A model generated the notes under the pieces. It made no database searches. It saw only the letters and a program-made list of their open reading frames with translations, and had not been told where the DNA came from. A DNA stretch of 64,000 nt from Alistipes sp. (lineage in GTDB: Bacteria > Bacteroidota > Bacteroidia > Bacteroidales > Rikenellaceae), in the NCBI GenBank assembly GCA_017474235.1, contig JAFVIB010000004.1:265893-329892 (forward strand), written 5' to 3'. Positions 17,260 through 27,022 of this stretch are shown piece by piece. Each line of letters starts with the position of its first letter. The first letter of the stretch is position 1. Made by a program: the position numbers and the translations under genes.

Positions 17260-20200
17260 TTATACGCGGCTGATTGCGATTATAAGCGGAATATCGTTTA
17301 CATCCGAGTTTACGACATTATCGCCATTAGGGGTTGCTGTGCAAGTGACCTCTACGGCGAGGGTCTGCTGTCCGATATATCCTGCGTGTTCTGCTACCGC
17401 GTCATGAACAGCCTCGATATCCTCAACCTCTACGCGAATCTTATCTGTTACCTCAAGACCGGACTCCTTACGGATATTTTGGATACGGTTGATAAGTTCA
17501 CGAGCCACGCCCTCCTTCTCCAGCTCAGGGGTAAGGGTGATGTCGAGTGCCACGGTGAGTTTACCCTCTGAGGTTACTAACCAGCCCGGCATATCCTCCG
17601 ATGTAATCTCGAAGTCGGCAGCTGTAACTGCGATGCTCTCTGCGCCCATATCGAGTGTTGTCATCTCGCCGCTCTCCACAGCAGCAATCTGCTCCTGACT
17701 GAATGTTGCAACAAGGGCTGCGATAGACTTCATATACTTACCATACTTTGGACCGAGGGTCTTGAAGTTTGGCTTGATGCGCTTTGTGATAATGCCTGTG
17801 GTGTCGTGGATAAGCTCGACCTCCTTAACATTTACCTCGCTTGCGATAAGGCTCTTAACAGACTCAATATGACGCTCAACCTCGGCATCGAGTACCGGAA
17901 TGATAATCTTTGTCAGTGGCTGGCGAACCTTGATATTGACCTTACGACGCAGCGCGAGCACCATCGACGATACCTTTTGTGCGATATATGTCATCTGCTC
18001 AAGGTCCTCGTTAATCAGGCTCTGATCGCATACAGGGAAAGTAGAGAGGTGTACAGAGCTCTCTGCGCAGTGTCCGCTCACGGCGTTCAAATCGCGATAG
18101 ATGCGGTCTGAGATAAACGGAGCAAATGGAGCTGAGAGCTTTGCTACGGTCTCCAAGCAGGTATAGAGAGTCTGATAAGCAGCGAGCTTGTCGTCAGTCA
18201 TACCACCACCCCAGAAACGCTTACGGTTAAGGCGTACATACCAGTTACTCAAGTTCTCACAGACAAACTCCTGAATAGCGCGTGCTGCAGGGGTTGGGTC
18301 GTAGTTCTCGAGTGCTGCTGTTACGCGAGCTGTGAGGCTATTGAGCTCCGAGATAATCCAACGGTCAATCTCAGGGCGTGAAGATACTGCAATCTGCTCC
18401 TCCTTACCTGTAAAGCCATCTACATTTGCATAGAGAGCAAAGAAAGAGTATGTGTTGTAGAGTGTTCCGAAGAACTTACGACGCACCTCATCTACGCCCT
18501 CGGTGTCAAACTTAAGATTATCCCAAGGCTGAGAGTTTGAAATCATATACCAACGGGTTGCATCTGCACCGTACTTATTAAGTACCTCAAACGGATCCAC
18601 TGCATTGCCCAAACGCTTTGACATCTTATTGCCATTCTTGTCAAGCACAAGACCATTTGAGATGATATTGCGGAAGGCAACCTTGTCGAAGAGCATTGTT
18701 GCTATTGCGTGAAGGGTATAGAACCAACCACGAGTCTGATCGACACCCTCGGCAACAAAGTCGGCAGGGAATACAGTGTCAAACTTATCGGCGTTCTCAA
18801 ATGGATAGTGGAGCTGTGCGTATGGCATAGCACCTGAGTCGAACCATACATCAATCAAATCCTTCTCGCGGAGCATAGGCTCGCCCTTTGAAGAGAGAAG
18901 CACTATTCTATCTACATAAGGCTTGTGCAGATCTATACGCTCGGTAGAGTAGTTCTCTTTTGACATATCGCCCACAACAAAATCTTTGTATGGGTTTTCG
19001 GTCATAACTCCTGCGGCTACAGACTTCTCAATCTCGGCAATAAGCTCCTCAATAGAGCCGATACACTTCATCTCAGAGTAGTCCTCTGTTGCCCAAATAG
19101 GCAGCGGTGTGCCCCAGAAGCGTGAACGAGAGAGGTTCCAATCTGCAAGACCCTCCAGCCACTTACCAAAACGACCTGTACCTGTCGATTCAGGCTGCCA
19201 CTTGATAGTCTTGTTCAGCTCTACCATTCTGTCTCTGAGCTCTGTAACCTTGATAAACCAAGAGTCGAGAGGGTAGTAAAGCACCGGCTTGTCTGTTCTC
19301 CAGCAGTGTGGATATGAGTGGGTATGCTTTTCAATCTTAAATGCCTTATTCTCAGCCTTAAGCTCTACGCAGATATCTACATCGAGTGTAGGGGTCTGGT
19401 CTGTTGCGCTGCTGTCGTAGGCATTCTTTACATAGCGACCTGCCCACGCCTTGTAGCTCTCAACATTGACATACTTCTCGACAAACTCGGCATCCAAATC
19501 CTCAAGGCGGAAGAAACGACCTGAGCGATCGACCATAGGGGCTGTTTTGCCGGCAGTATCGACCATAAAGAGTGGCGCAATGCCGGCAGCCTTTGCTACG
19601 CGGTCATCATCTGCACCAAAGGTTGGCGCGATATGTACGATACCTGTACCGTCTGATGTTGTTACATAGTCACCTACAATCACTCGGAACGCATCGCCAT
19701 ACTGCTCCATCGGCTTTACCCAATCAATGAGCTGCTCATAACGAGTACCCTCCAACTCCTTGCCTGTGTAGTGGTGATCTGTAACGGTAAACTTGCCCTC
19801 CATCTTCTTGCCGAAGAGTGTCGGAACAAGGTCTGATGCCATAATGATAGTCTGAGGCTGCTCGGTGTAAGGGTTGAGACACTTAACCTTTACATAGTCG
19901 ATAGTAGGACCTACGCAGAGTGCTGTATTTGACGGCAGAGTCCACGGAGTTGTGGTCCAAGCAAGGAAGAATAACTCACCCTCAACATCTGCAAACAGAT
20001 GCTCTGACTTCTGATCGCGAATAATGCGGAACTGAGCTGTACAAGTTGTATCCTTCACATCACGATAACAACCCGGCTGGTTGAGCTCGTGAGTTGAAAG
20101 ACCTGTACCTGCAGCCGGTGAATATGGCTGAATGGTGTAGCCCTTGTAGAGCAGACCCTTATCAAACAGACGCTTGAGCAGATGCCAAAGGGTCTCGATA

Positions 20201-20664
20201 TACTTGTTGTCGTATGTGATATACGGGTCGTCAAGATTGACCCAATAACCCATTTGACGAGTAAGGTTGCTCCATACATCAGTATATTTCATCACATCCT
20301 CGCGGCAGTGACGGTTGTACTCCTCCACGGTAATCTTCTTGCCAATATCCTCCTTAGTGATGCCGAGACTCTTCTCAACGCCCAACTCTACAGGCAGACC
20401 GTGAGTGTCCCAACCGGCTTTACGATGCACCTCAAAGCCCTGCTGGGTCTTGTAACGGCAGATAATATCCTTGATAGTACGCGCCATAACATGGTGGATG
20501 CCCGGCATACCGTTTGCAGATGGCGGACCCTCGTAAAATACAAAGGCAGGATGACCCTCACGAGTCGAGATACTCTTGCGGAATGTGTCCTCCGCATCCC
20601 ACAGCTTCAGAACATCTTCTGCAGTCTGTGGCAAATCGAGATTTTTGTACTCCTTAAACTTCAT
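17260..20664 (-). CDS. ileS: Isoleucyl-tRNA synthetase
   Basis: 1134 residues, the long form (about 1000-1150 residues) found in Bacteroidota and eukaryote-like IleS enzymes, often linked to mupirocin tolerance in that class. The HIGH-like motif is PGIHH at 54-58 and the KMSKR motif (NGNKMSKRLGN) lies near residue 682. The CP1 editing domain spans roughly 200-420, with DWNLSRSRFWGTPLPIW after it. The anticodon-binding and C-terminal domains follow, without the zinc-binding tail of the E. coli type. Single gene with its own promoter, convergent with deoC. Confidence 0.96.
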   Translation of the reverse strand: MKFKEYKNLDLPQTAEDVLKLWDAEDTFRKSISTREGHPAFVFYEGPPSANGMPGIHHVMARTIKDIICRYKTQQGFEVHRKAGWDTHGLPVELGVEKSLGITKEDIGKKITVEEYNRHCREDVMKYTDVWSNLTRQMGYWVNLDDPYITYDNKYIETLWHLLKRLFDKGLLYKGYTIQPYSPAAGTGLSTHELNQPGCYRDVKDTTCTAQFRIIRDQKSEHLFADVEGELFFLAWTTTPWTLPSNTALCVGPTIDYVKVKCLNPYTEQPQTIIMASDLVPTLFGKKMEGKFTVTDHHYTGKELEGTRYEQLIDWVKPMEQYGDAFRVIVGDYVTTSDGTGIVHIAPTFGADDDRVAKAAGIAPLFMVDTAGKTAPMVDRSGRFFRLEDLDAEFVEKYVNVESYKAWAGRYVKNAYDSSATDQTPTLDVDICVELKAENKAFKIEKHTHSYPHCWRTDKPVLYYPLDSWFIKVTELRDRMVELNKTIKWQPESTGTGRFGKWLEGLADWNLSRSRFWGTPLPIWATEDYSEMKCIGSIEELIAEIEKSVAAGVMTENPYKDFVVGDMSKENYSTERIDLHKPYVDRIVLLSSKGEPMLREKDLIDVWFDSGAMPYAQLHYPFENADKFDTVFPADFVAEGVDQTRGWFYTLHAIATMLFDKVAFRNIISNGLVLDKNGNKMSKRLGNAVDPFEVLNKYGADATRWYMISNSQPWDNLKFDTEGVDEVRRKFFGTLYNTYSFFALYANVDGFTGKEEQIAVSSRPEIDRWIISELNSLTARVTAALENYDPTPAARAIQEFVCENLSNWYVRLNRKRFWGGGMTDDKLAAYQTLYTCLETVAKLSAPFAPFISDRIYRDLNAVSGHCAESSVHLSTFPVCDQSLINEDLEQMTYIAQKVSSMVLALRRKVNIKVRQPLTKIIIPVLDAEVERHIESVKSLIASEVNVKEVELIHDTTGIITKRIKPNFKTLGPKYGKYMKSIAALVATFSQEQIAAVESGEMTTLDMGAESIAVTAADFEITSEDMPGWLVTSEGKLTVALDITLTPELEKEGVARELINRIQNIRKESGLEVTDKIRVEVEDIEAVHDAVAEHAGYIGQQTLAVEVTCTATPNGDNVVNSDVNDIPLIIAISRV

Positions 20665-20982
20665 AAGTCTATATAGTTTTTGTCAAAATCAGCATATAAT
20701 CGCGCAAAGTTATGAATTTTTTACTGAAATAACAATATACATAGGTATAACGACCACAAAAAGCCACGGTACTTAATTCGCGTGATGATATATATTTCGG
20801 ATTAGAAACTCGGTTTTTGCACTTATCGAGCGGTTGCTTTCGTTGAATTTCGCCCCTATATAGCGAATTTCACCCCGTAATAGGCTATAAAGTCCCCAAA
20901 CGGCGTAGGTAATCACATAAATTTTCGAGTAGAGAATCAATCTGCTATCTTCGCTGCCGTCAATTTTAAAAAAGTTGGGAAA
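20665..20982. other. 318-base intergenic region, no gene
   Basis: Holds the ileS promoter on the left. The middle has a short direct repeat (GAATTTCGCCCC and GAATTTCACCCC near 20850-20875). A possible degenerate promoter box TATCTTCG at 20946-20953 lies 29 bases before the FadL-like gene. No RNA gene or reading frame worth calling was seen. Confidence 0.5.
20705..20735 (-). promoter_or_regulatory. Promoter of ileS
   Basis: Minus strand: TTG (20733-20735), a 20-base spacer, TAACTTTG (20705-20712). The leader to the ileS ATG is about 37 bases. I saw no T-box-like leader. Confidence 0.7.
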
Positions 20983-21495
20983 ATGAAGAAAATTTTACTT
21001 ACAATTATTTCATGTGCGGCTGCAACTGTAGCCTTCGCAGGTGGTACCAATGTTAATACAAACCACGCGACCGCGTATCTGCGTAGTGTGGCTCGTGGTA
21101 CAACTCTTGATCCGGATGCTGTGTATCACAATCCGGCAGGTGCATCCTTTATGGCAGATGGATTTCACTTTTCACTCAATATACAGGAGGCTCTTCAGAA
21201 CAAGAAGACAGTCTCCACATTTGCACCCTTTGCTTATAATACAAGCAACACCGGCAACCCTACAAAGGAGTTTGTCGGTAAGACATTCGCACCCGTGATT
21301 CCGAGCTTTGACCTTGTGTGGAAGAGAAAGCGTTGGGCGGTTATGGCATCGTTCGGAATCGGCGGAGGCGGAGGTTCTGCAACTTATGAGAGCGGACTTG
21401 CTTCTTTCGAGAGTATGCTTGCACAAATCCCTTATGGCGTGGGTATGACAGCAACAGTAGGTCAGCAGGGTTTAGGTTTGGATTTCCACTTCTAA
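20983..21495 (+). CDS. FadL/OMPP1-like outer-membrane protein, unusually short
   Basis: 170 residues. The signal peptide is MKKILLTIISCAAATVAFA. The mature N-terminus (YLRSVARGTTLDPDAVYHNPAG) and GFHFSLNIQEA match the start of FadL/OMPP1 transporters, which are normally 400-500 residues with a 14-strand barrel. Here the frame runs intact to about residue 150 and ends GLGLDFHF, which resembles the closing strand. The centre of the barrel is therefore missing. Either an in-frame internal deletion has left a remnant or this is a distinct mini-barrel. The frame has no internal stop. It could be annotated as a pseudogene; I keep it as CDS because the ends are clean. Confidence 0.65.
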   Translation: MKKILLTIISCAAATVAFAGGTNVNTNHATAYLRSVARGTTLDPDAVYHNPAGASFMADGFHFSLNIQEALQNKKTVSTFAPFAYNTSNTGNPTKEFVGKTFAPVIPSFDLVWKRKRWAVMASFGIGGGGGSATYESGLASFESMLAQIPYGVGMTATVGQQGLGLDFHF

Positions 21496-21540
21496 GAGCA
21501 ACGCTCAAAGGAGGTAATCAATTTTATAATGTGTGTGTCG

Positions 21541-21565
21541 TCGGCGGGAAGTTGCTTCTCGCCGA
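21541..21565. terminator. Terminator between convergent genes
   Basis: Stem TCGGCGGGAAG / CTTCTCGCCGA (11 pairs, one G-T) with loop TTG, then TATTTTT. An outer pairing GAGGTAAT (21511-21518) / ATTACCTC (21586-21593) encloses it and reaches into the last codons of the lipoprotein gene. Confidence 0.75.
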
Positions 21566-21586
21566 TATTTTTACACAATCATATTA

Positions 21587-22333
21587 TTACCTCTCGATTG
21601 CGATGTCGTCAATGGCGAAATAGCTTGGGTAGGAGGGATATTCGGCAGTGGAGTCGAGGCGTTTGTCGCCGTCGGTAGTGCCTTCGAACATTCGGAACTC
21701 GATGCGCTTGACTGCCCCCAATGACTTAAGTTCCCATAGCCTCCAATCGCTCTCTTTGCGACCGTCATAGAGGTAAAATTCCGCTGTGCCGGTGGTTGAG
21801 CCTGCGGCATCGATGCCGGTAGCCTCTACTCTGATATACCCATTTTTTGGCATAGCTGCCGAGAAGGCGTTGCCATTCTGCACAACATCGCTCAGATAGG
21901 CTGTCGGCTTGATATAGAGCGACATTACTTGCTTAGCCTCATTGCGGAACTCGATAAATGGAGGACACTGATTTGTAGCTACATAGCAGACGGCAAAGTT
22001 GCTCCCTGAGTGTGGTGCGCGAGTGATAGATAGTTGGTCCTCATAGGTTGGGGCAGCATCGCCCTGAATGAAGTTTGACACTACGATACCTCCGCCAAAC
22101 AGGGTGCCATCTTTCCAGTAGTTTGGCAGAGATGAGCAGAGGTCGGTATCGCTGTCATACCACTCGTAGCCCGTGCCGCTATAGAGCAGATTGCCACCAT
22201 ATTGAACAGTATCGATATACTGCGAGAGCGACTCGAAGTCGAGGATTATCTTATCGTTATTATCCATATTGTCATCGCCCTGACAAGCGACGGCAAAGAG
22301 CAGTGCGGATGCAAAAAGTGCAAGTTTTTTCAT
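21587..22333 (-). CDS. DUF4465-type lipoprotein
   Basis: 248 residues. Lipoprotein signal MKKLALFASALLFAVAC. The mature protein has the features of the DUF4465 family of Bacteroidota surface proteins: DFESLSQ near the start, GYEWYDSDTD, HSGSNFAVCYV, MSLYIKPTAYLSDVV, and a terminal YFAIDDIAI strand. The fold is probably a beta-jelly-roll with glycan-binding style. Function is unknown. The ATG lies 2 bases after the rodA stop, so it is the last gene of the elongation operon, an unexpected place for a surface lipoprotein. Upstream in-frame starts lie inside rodA and were rejected because they would bury the signal peptide. Confidence 0.8.
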   Translation of the reverse strand: MKKLALFASALLFAVACQGDDNMDNNDKIILDFESLSQYIDTVQYGGNLLYSGTGYEWYDSDTDLCSSLPNYWKDGTLFGGGIVVSNFIQGDAAPTYEDQLSITRAPHSGSNFAVCYVATNQCPPFIEFRNEAKQVMSLYIKPTAYLSDVVQNGNAFSAAMPKNGYIRVEATGIDAAGSTTGTAEFYLYDGRKESDWRLWELKSLGAVKRIEFRMFEGTTDGDKRLDSTAEYPSYPSYFAIDDIAIER

Positions 22334-22335
22334 AT

Positions 22336-23796
22336 TTACCATCTTCTTAAAGTTGATTGTCGTTTTGTTGGCGAGGCGTCGAGGGCTATGGCTATAAATA
22401 CAAGCATAGTAAAGCCGAGCAGCGATGAGCCTCCGTAGCTGATAAATGGCAGAGGGATACCCATAACCGGAACTACGCCCATTGTCATACCTATATTTAT
22501 ACAGCAGTGGAAGAAGAGTATCGAGGCTACACAGTAGCAATATACTCGTCCAAAGGTCTCAAGTTGTCTATCTCCCATACGCATCAGTCGCAGTATAAGC
22601 AGTGCCATAAGCGAAAATAGCACCAAAGCTCCCAAAAAACCGAACTCCTCACCGATAGTACAGAAGATAAAGTCTGTATGTTTCTCAGGCACAAAGCCAT
22701 ATCTGATTTGTGAGCCCTTAAGAAATCCCTTGCCGGCAAAGCCTCCCGAGCCGATAGCAATCTTAGACTGATTGACATTATAGAGCAAATCCTTGTCATC
22801 TACCTGACCGAGGAATGTTCGGATACGGTTCTGCTGGTGCGCTTTAAGGTGGTGGAACACCATATCGGAGGTTGGCAGACATATTACCGACACGAAGAAG
22901 AGCAGAATAAGGAAGTAGAGCGTACGAAGATTGGCTCTGTACGCATAGACAATAACGACAACTATCGAAGCGACGGTGGTGTATAGCAGACAGTCGTAAT
23001 AGTTTACATCCTTATTGAGCGCAACGGCAAAGACGAGGAAGAGTATTGTGCTGACAAAGAAGAGCCAAACTACATACTTGATACACGCCTTCCAGCGGTT
23101 GCGCATAAGCATACCTGCACTGAAAGTAAAGATAACAATCAGTGCAATAAGCAGTACCCCCGGGGTGAGAAGGAAGGAGAGGATAAGCAGCGCGACAAGA
23201 AATATTATCGGCACGCATATCCAATGGTTAAGACCCTCACGATAGAACATAAAGAGGAATGAGCAGAATACAAGTCCCGAGCCTGTATCATTCTGCAACA
23301 CTGCAATACCCATAGGCACGGCAATAATACAGAGGGCTTTGAACATATCTGCCGGATGATCGACCGAAAAGCCATACTTACTCATCAGACGCGCTACGGC
23401 AAGAGATATGCCGACCTTTGCTATCTCCATAGGTTGAAGTGTAAAACCACCCAACCCCAACCATGCGCGCGCTCCATTTACCGTCTTGCCGAGTGGCGTA
23501 AAGGTCATAAGGACAATGAGCAGCGTTACGGCGCAGATAATGTAGGCGTACTTGTGCCAAGAACTGCGGTCTATAAGCAGTATAAAGAGGGCAATGGCGT
23601 ATGAGAGTCCAAGCCAAACAAGGTGCTTGATATACTCGTGCGAAAAACTCCAAAAATTCTCACTCTCCTCTACATACGAGGCACTAAATACAGCCACAAA
23701 GCCGATAATGGTGAGGGTTATATAGAGTATAACCGTCCACCAATCCACACCTCCGAAGAGGGTTATGTTGTTACTATTTCTTCCTGCGCCTGTCAT
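22336..23796 (-). CDS. rodA: SEDS peptidoglycan glycosyltransferase RodA
   Basis: 486 residues with about ten membrane helices. RodA polymerises glycan strands together with PBP2 in the elongasome. The conserved stretch QSKIAIGSGGFAGKGFLKG followed by VPEKHTDFIFCTIGEEFG, and PLPFISYGGSSL near the C-terminus, are SEDS signatures. Longer than typical RodA (370-420 residues), with an extra membrane region around 200-310 as in Bacteroidota relatives. The start overlaps the last 23 bases of mrdA; no later Met gives a plausible N-terminus. Confidence 0.95.
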   Translation of the reverse strand: MTGAGRNSNNITLFGGVDWWTVILYITLTIIGFVAVFSASYVEESENFWSFSHEYIKHLVWLGLSYAIALFILLIDRSSWHKYAYIICAVTLLIVLMTFTPLGKTVNGARAWLGLGGFTLQPMEIAKVGISLAVARLMSKYGFSVDHPADMFKALCIIAVPMGIAVLQNDTGSGLVFCSFLFMFYREGLNHWICVPIIFLVALLILSFLLTPGVLLIALIVIFTFSAGMLMRNRWKACIKYVVWLFFVSTILFLVFAVALNKDVNYYDCLLYTTVASIVVVIVYAYRANLRTLYFLILLFFVSVICLPTSDMVFHHLKAHQQNRIRTFLGQVDDKDLLYNVNQSKIAIGSGGFAGKGFLKGSQIRYGFVPEKHTDFIFCTIGEEFGFLGALVLFSLMALLILRLMRMGDRQLETFGRVYCYCVASILFFHCCINIGMTMGVVPVMGIPLPFISYGGSSLLGFTMLVFIAIALDASPTKRQSTLRRW

Positions 23797-25615
23797 ATAT
23801 AGAGTAGTCTAATTCAAGGTTCTTGACATAGTCCACAAGCCATGGACGGGTAATTGTGTCGGTAAGGTATAACTCCTCAATAAGAGATGCTATAGGCACT
23901 GCGGCAGTAGAGCCCCAGATACCGTGCTCGACATATACTGCAATGGCAATCTTCGGATTGTTCCTCGGAGCAAACGATATAAAGGTCGAGTGGTCATCGC
24001 CGAGTGGGTTTTGAGCTGTTCCTGTCTTTCCGCAGACATCCAAGCCTTTGAGCTTTGCCGTCTGGCAAGTTCCATCCACATTTACACCTCGCCACATACC
24101 CTTGATAATGGTCTCAAAGTGCCTCTTTTCAACAGAGGTGTAGTGAGGAGTACGATACTTTATGTCTATCGAGTCCTGACCCTCTATCTGTTTGATAATG
24201 TGAGGAGTGTAGTAGTAACCACGATTGGCAATTATGGCTGCAAAGTTGGCAAGTTGGAGTGTAGTGGAGAGAATCTCTCCCTGACCGATAGATACAGAGA
24301 GAACTGTCAGTGCATTCCACGAGCGACGATACAGTTTATCATAGTAGTCACGGTGCATAAGTGTTCCGCGACGCTCACCCGGAATGTCTGTGCCCAACTT
24401 TGTGCCGAAGCCAAACTCCTCGACATAGTTGCGCCAAGCCTCATATCCCTGCTTTGGCGACTCGTACTTCTTATTCTCCAAAATGTTGCGATACACATTG
24501 CAGAAGTAGGCGTTACAAGAGGTTGCTATAGCATAATCGAGGTCGAGAGGGGAGCGATGTTCGTGGCAACCCATCTTGACATTGCCTGCCTTGTAACCCT
24601 TATTGCAGGAGTAGCGATAGTGTGGTTTCAGCACACCCTCTTGCAGACCGATAAGTCCATTGAGTAACTTAAAGGTTGAGCCCGGAGGCTGTGGAGAGGT
24701 CACGGCACGGTTAAAGAGTGGGCGACGAGGCTCATAGAGCAGTCGCATATAGTTATTACCGCGCTCTCGACCGATAACAAGCTCGTTAGGGTCGAAAGTC
24801 GGCGAAGATGCCATAACCAAAATCTCTCCCGTTTCAGGCTCTATGGCAACCACAGAGCCAATCTTGCCATTCATCAACTCCTCTGCAAAGGCTTGCAGGC
24901 GGGCATCTATTGAGCTTACAAGGTTCTTACCCGGAACAGGCTCTCTCTCGACCTCGTCTGTCGAGGTGTGATTGGCGTAGATGTTACGGCGAATACGACC
25001 CTTCTCGCCACGCAACTCCTTCTCGTATGCAGACTCGATGCCTTGCTCTCCGATATAGTCGCGGATGTTGTAGTAGCCGTCGTGGTTATGCTTTGAGAGG
25101 AAATTTTGCGACACCTCACTCAGACTACCGAGCAGATTGCCTCCGATGTTGCGTGGATATTGGCGCACTGTACGCGGTACGGTATAGAATCCCGGCAGAT
25201 TCCACTCGTCCATCTTCAGTTTAGCCTCGGCAGATAGGTACTTTACCACAGGAGATGCTGTACGCCAATTTCGGCGAGCATCGGCAAAGGAGCGTTTAAG
25301 ACGCTTCATCGACTCATTGGTAATCTTTGACAGACGCACAGTATCGATGCCGTTGCGAGGAGCTTCGCGTGGCACCACCATAAGGTCGTAGCATATCTTG
25401 TTCTGAATAAGGTACTCGCCATTGCGGTCAAAAACCTCTCCGCGAGGAGGGTAGGTGATGATATAGCGAATAAAGTTATTCTCCGCCTTGTCGATATAGC
25501 TATTGCCCTCAATGAGTTGCAGATAGCCGGCAAAAAGACCGAAACCTATAAAGACGAGGCATACGATTATTCGTAGAACTTGATGCCTGAAAGTATCGTT
25601 ACGAGGGTTGTTCAT
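23774..25615 (-). CDS. mrdA: Penicillin-binding protein 2 (transpeptidase of elongasome)
   Basis: 613 residues. An N-terminal membrane anchor (about 14-35) is followed by the pedestal domain (about 55-230) and transpeptidase domain (about 250-600). Active-site motifs: Ser313-x-x-Lys316 in PPGSTFK, SCN at 366-368, and KTG at 530-532. Cross-links peptidoglycan during rod elongation in complex with RodA, MreC and MreD. Overlaps the mreD stop by 4 bases and rodA by 23 bases. Confidence 0.96.
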   Translation of the reverse strand: MNNPRNDTFRHQVLRIIVCLVFIGFGLFAGYLQLIEGNSYIDKAENNFIRYIITYPPRGEVFDRNGEYLIQNKICYDLMVVPREAPRNGIDTVRLSKITNESMKRLKRSFADARRNWRTASPVVKYLSAEAKLKMDEWNLPGFYTVPRTVRQYPRNIGGNLLGSLSEVSQNFLSKHNHDGYYNIRDYIGEQGIESAYEKELRGEKGRIRRNIYANHTSTDEVEREPVPGKNLVSSIDARLQAFAEELMNGKIGSVVAIEPETGEILVMASSPTFDPNELVIGRERGNNYMRLLYEPRRPLFNRAVTSPQPPGSTFKLLNGLIGLQEGVLKPHYRYSCNKGYKAGNVKMGCHEHRSPLDLDYAIATSCNAYFCNVYRNILENKKYESPKQGYEAWRNYVEEFGFGTKLGTDIPGERRGTLMHRDYYDKLYRRSWNALTVLSVSIGQGEILSTTLQLANFAAIIANRGYYYTPHIIKQIEGQDSIDIKYRTPHYTSVEKRHFETIIKGMWRGVNVDGTCQTAKLKGLDVCGKTGTAQNPLGDDHSTFISFAPRNNPKIAIAVYVEHGIWGSTAAVPIASLIEELYLTDTITRPWLVDYVKNLELDYSIYDRRRKK

Positions 25616-26124
25616 CGTCTGGTAAGTTTAGGGGTAAAGATGGCGATAAACAGATATGTAAGGGCGAGTGTCGCCGCTGTGCTACACAAAAAACGCAGGG
25701 CAATAAAGCCGATGTTGGCTGTAGTCATACACTCAAAGCCGAAGAAGAGTAGTGAGTGTAGTACGACCATCGCTACAACATAGTTATTAAATCGACCTAT
25801 TCGACGAGAAGTCGGAACACCCATCTCATTATCAACATCGGTGTAAGATGCTGCAAAGTGGAGTATCGGACGACGGAAGTAGGCAACCGGCAGCGTAGCT
25901 ATAACATTGAGACCCACTGTTCCCATAGTAATATCCATAGCAAGACCCAGCAGCAGTCCGTTAAATATCATACGCAAAGGCGAAGTGCCAAGTGGCGTAA
26001 GTATCAGGCAGACGATGTATGCCAAAGGTGCTATGTATGTGCTGAAGGTCAGATTGTTAAGCAGGAAAAGCTGAACAGCCAGCACTATGATAATAAAGAG
26101 TATATATTCTGATCGCTTTGTCAT
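25612..26124 (-). CDS. mreD: Rod-shape protein MreD
   Basis: 170 residues, almost wholly hydrophobic, with about five membrane segments, as usual for MreD, an integral membrane partner of MreC and PBP2. Sequence conservation in this family is weak; the call rests on size, hydropathy and position between mreC and mrdA. The start is 8 bases after mreC. Confidence 0.9.
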   Translation of the reverse strand: MTKRSEYILFIIIVLAVQLFLLNNLTFSTYIAPLAYIVCLILTPLGTSPLRMIFNGLLLGLAMDITMGTVGLNVIATLPVAYFRRPILHFAASYTDVDNEMGVPTSRRIGRFNNYVVAMVVLHSLLFFGFECMTTANIGFIALRFLCSTAATLALTYLFIAIFTPKLTRR

Positions 26125-26132
26125 ATCGGTTC

Positions 26133-26990
26133 TTAATTATCTCCATCAGTATCATCCATAGTCGGATACTGAGGCGTCGGTTCGGTTTTTAAGTGTCGTA
26201 CTTCGTCTATATCTCGGCTATCGACAAGAATAACATTGTCTATGCGGGTAATATCGGCAGACAGGCGCAGTGTGCAGTTGTACATTGTCTGCTCATCGTT
26301 CATCTCCATACTCTCAACAGTACCTATTACAGTGCCGCTTGGAAAGTACTCCGAGAAATCTATCGCCTCGACGCTATCTCCAATGGCTATTTGAGCATAC
26401 TTCGACACATCGGTAAACTTTACCGTATATGGATCGCCGCCACCCCACGATACAAGCCCCATACTCCTATCTTTAGAGAGGCGCGAGCTGACATTAAACG
26501 AGGTGTTGAGTATAGATAACGCTATCGAAAAGTTCTGCGAGCAGTTTGTAATATAACCCACTGCATAACCCTCCGGCGAGAGTACAGACATACCTATACG
26601 AACATCGTCATTGAGACCTTTGTCGATGACAATATAGTTCTGGGTGCGGTTGAGAGAGTTGCTTACAACCTTACCTGTAATATATTGGTGCGATTGCAAA
26701 TCTACACCAATCTCTACATCTTCAGGGAGCTGCGACTTGTAGGCATTCAGGCGATTCTCCAACTCTGCAATACGCTCTGTAAGGACAATGTTGTCTTTGC
26801 GCAGATTGAAATAGCCGCTCATCTGCGAGAAGATATTGTCGCTCCAACCTGTGATATAGTGGTTAAAACTCAACAATCGGGATTGTGAGTAGGGCGTAGA
26901 GGTAGCATAAAAGAAGAGCGCCACAACCTCTATTATGATAAAGATTGCAGGGATATATATCTGCTTGAAGAAGTATATCAGCTTGTGCAT
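26133..26990 (-). CDS. mreC: Rod-shape protein MreC
   Basis: 285 residues. One N-terminal membrane helix (about 13-30) is followed by a coiled-coil (about 60-95, NIVLTERIAELENRL) and the periplasmic double beta-barrel (GKVVSNSLNRTQNYIVIDKG, MSVLSPEGYAVGYI). Scaffold that activates PBP2 and links it to MreB. A short Asp-rich tail ends the protein. An 80-base gap containing a hairpin separates it from mreB. Confidence 0.95.
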   Translation of the reverse strand: MHKLIYFFKQIYIPAIFIIIEVVALFFYATSTPYSQSRLLSFNHYITGWSDNIFSQMSGYFNLRKDNIVLTERIAELENRLNAYKSQLPEDVEIGVDLQSHQYITGKVVSNSLNRTQNYIVIDKGLNDDVRIGMSVLSPEGYAVGYITNCSQNFSIALSILNTSFNVSSRLSKDRSMGLVSWGGGDPYTVKFTDVSKYAQIAIGDSVEAIDFSEYFPSGTVIGTVESMEMNDEQTMYNCTLRLSADITRIDNVILVDSRDIDEVRHLKTEPTPQYPTMDDTDGDN

Positions 26991-27022
26991 AGTAGTATGG
27001 AACTTACCTATATTGACAAAAC

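Noticed and set aside
17082-17273. Open frame of about 60 codons, repeated almost identically at 38539-38721
   Set aside because: It lies across the cloverleaf B1/B2, and the diverged copies B3-B5 do not keep any frame. The repetition comes from the DNA/RNA element, not from a conserved peptide.
20665-20982. T-box or other riboswitch before ileS
   Set aside because: The leader is only about 37 bases and shows no T-box sequence or specifier stem.
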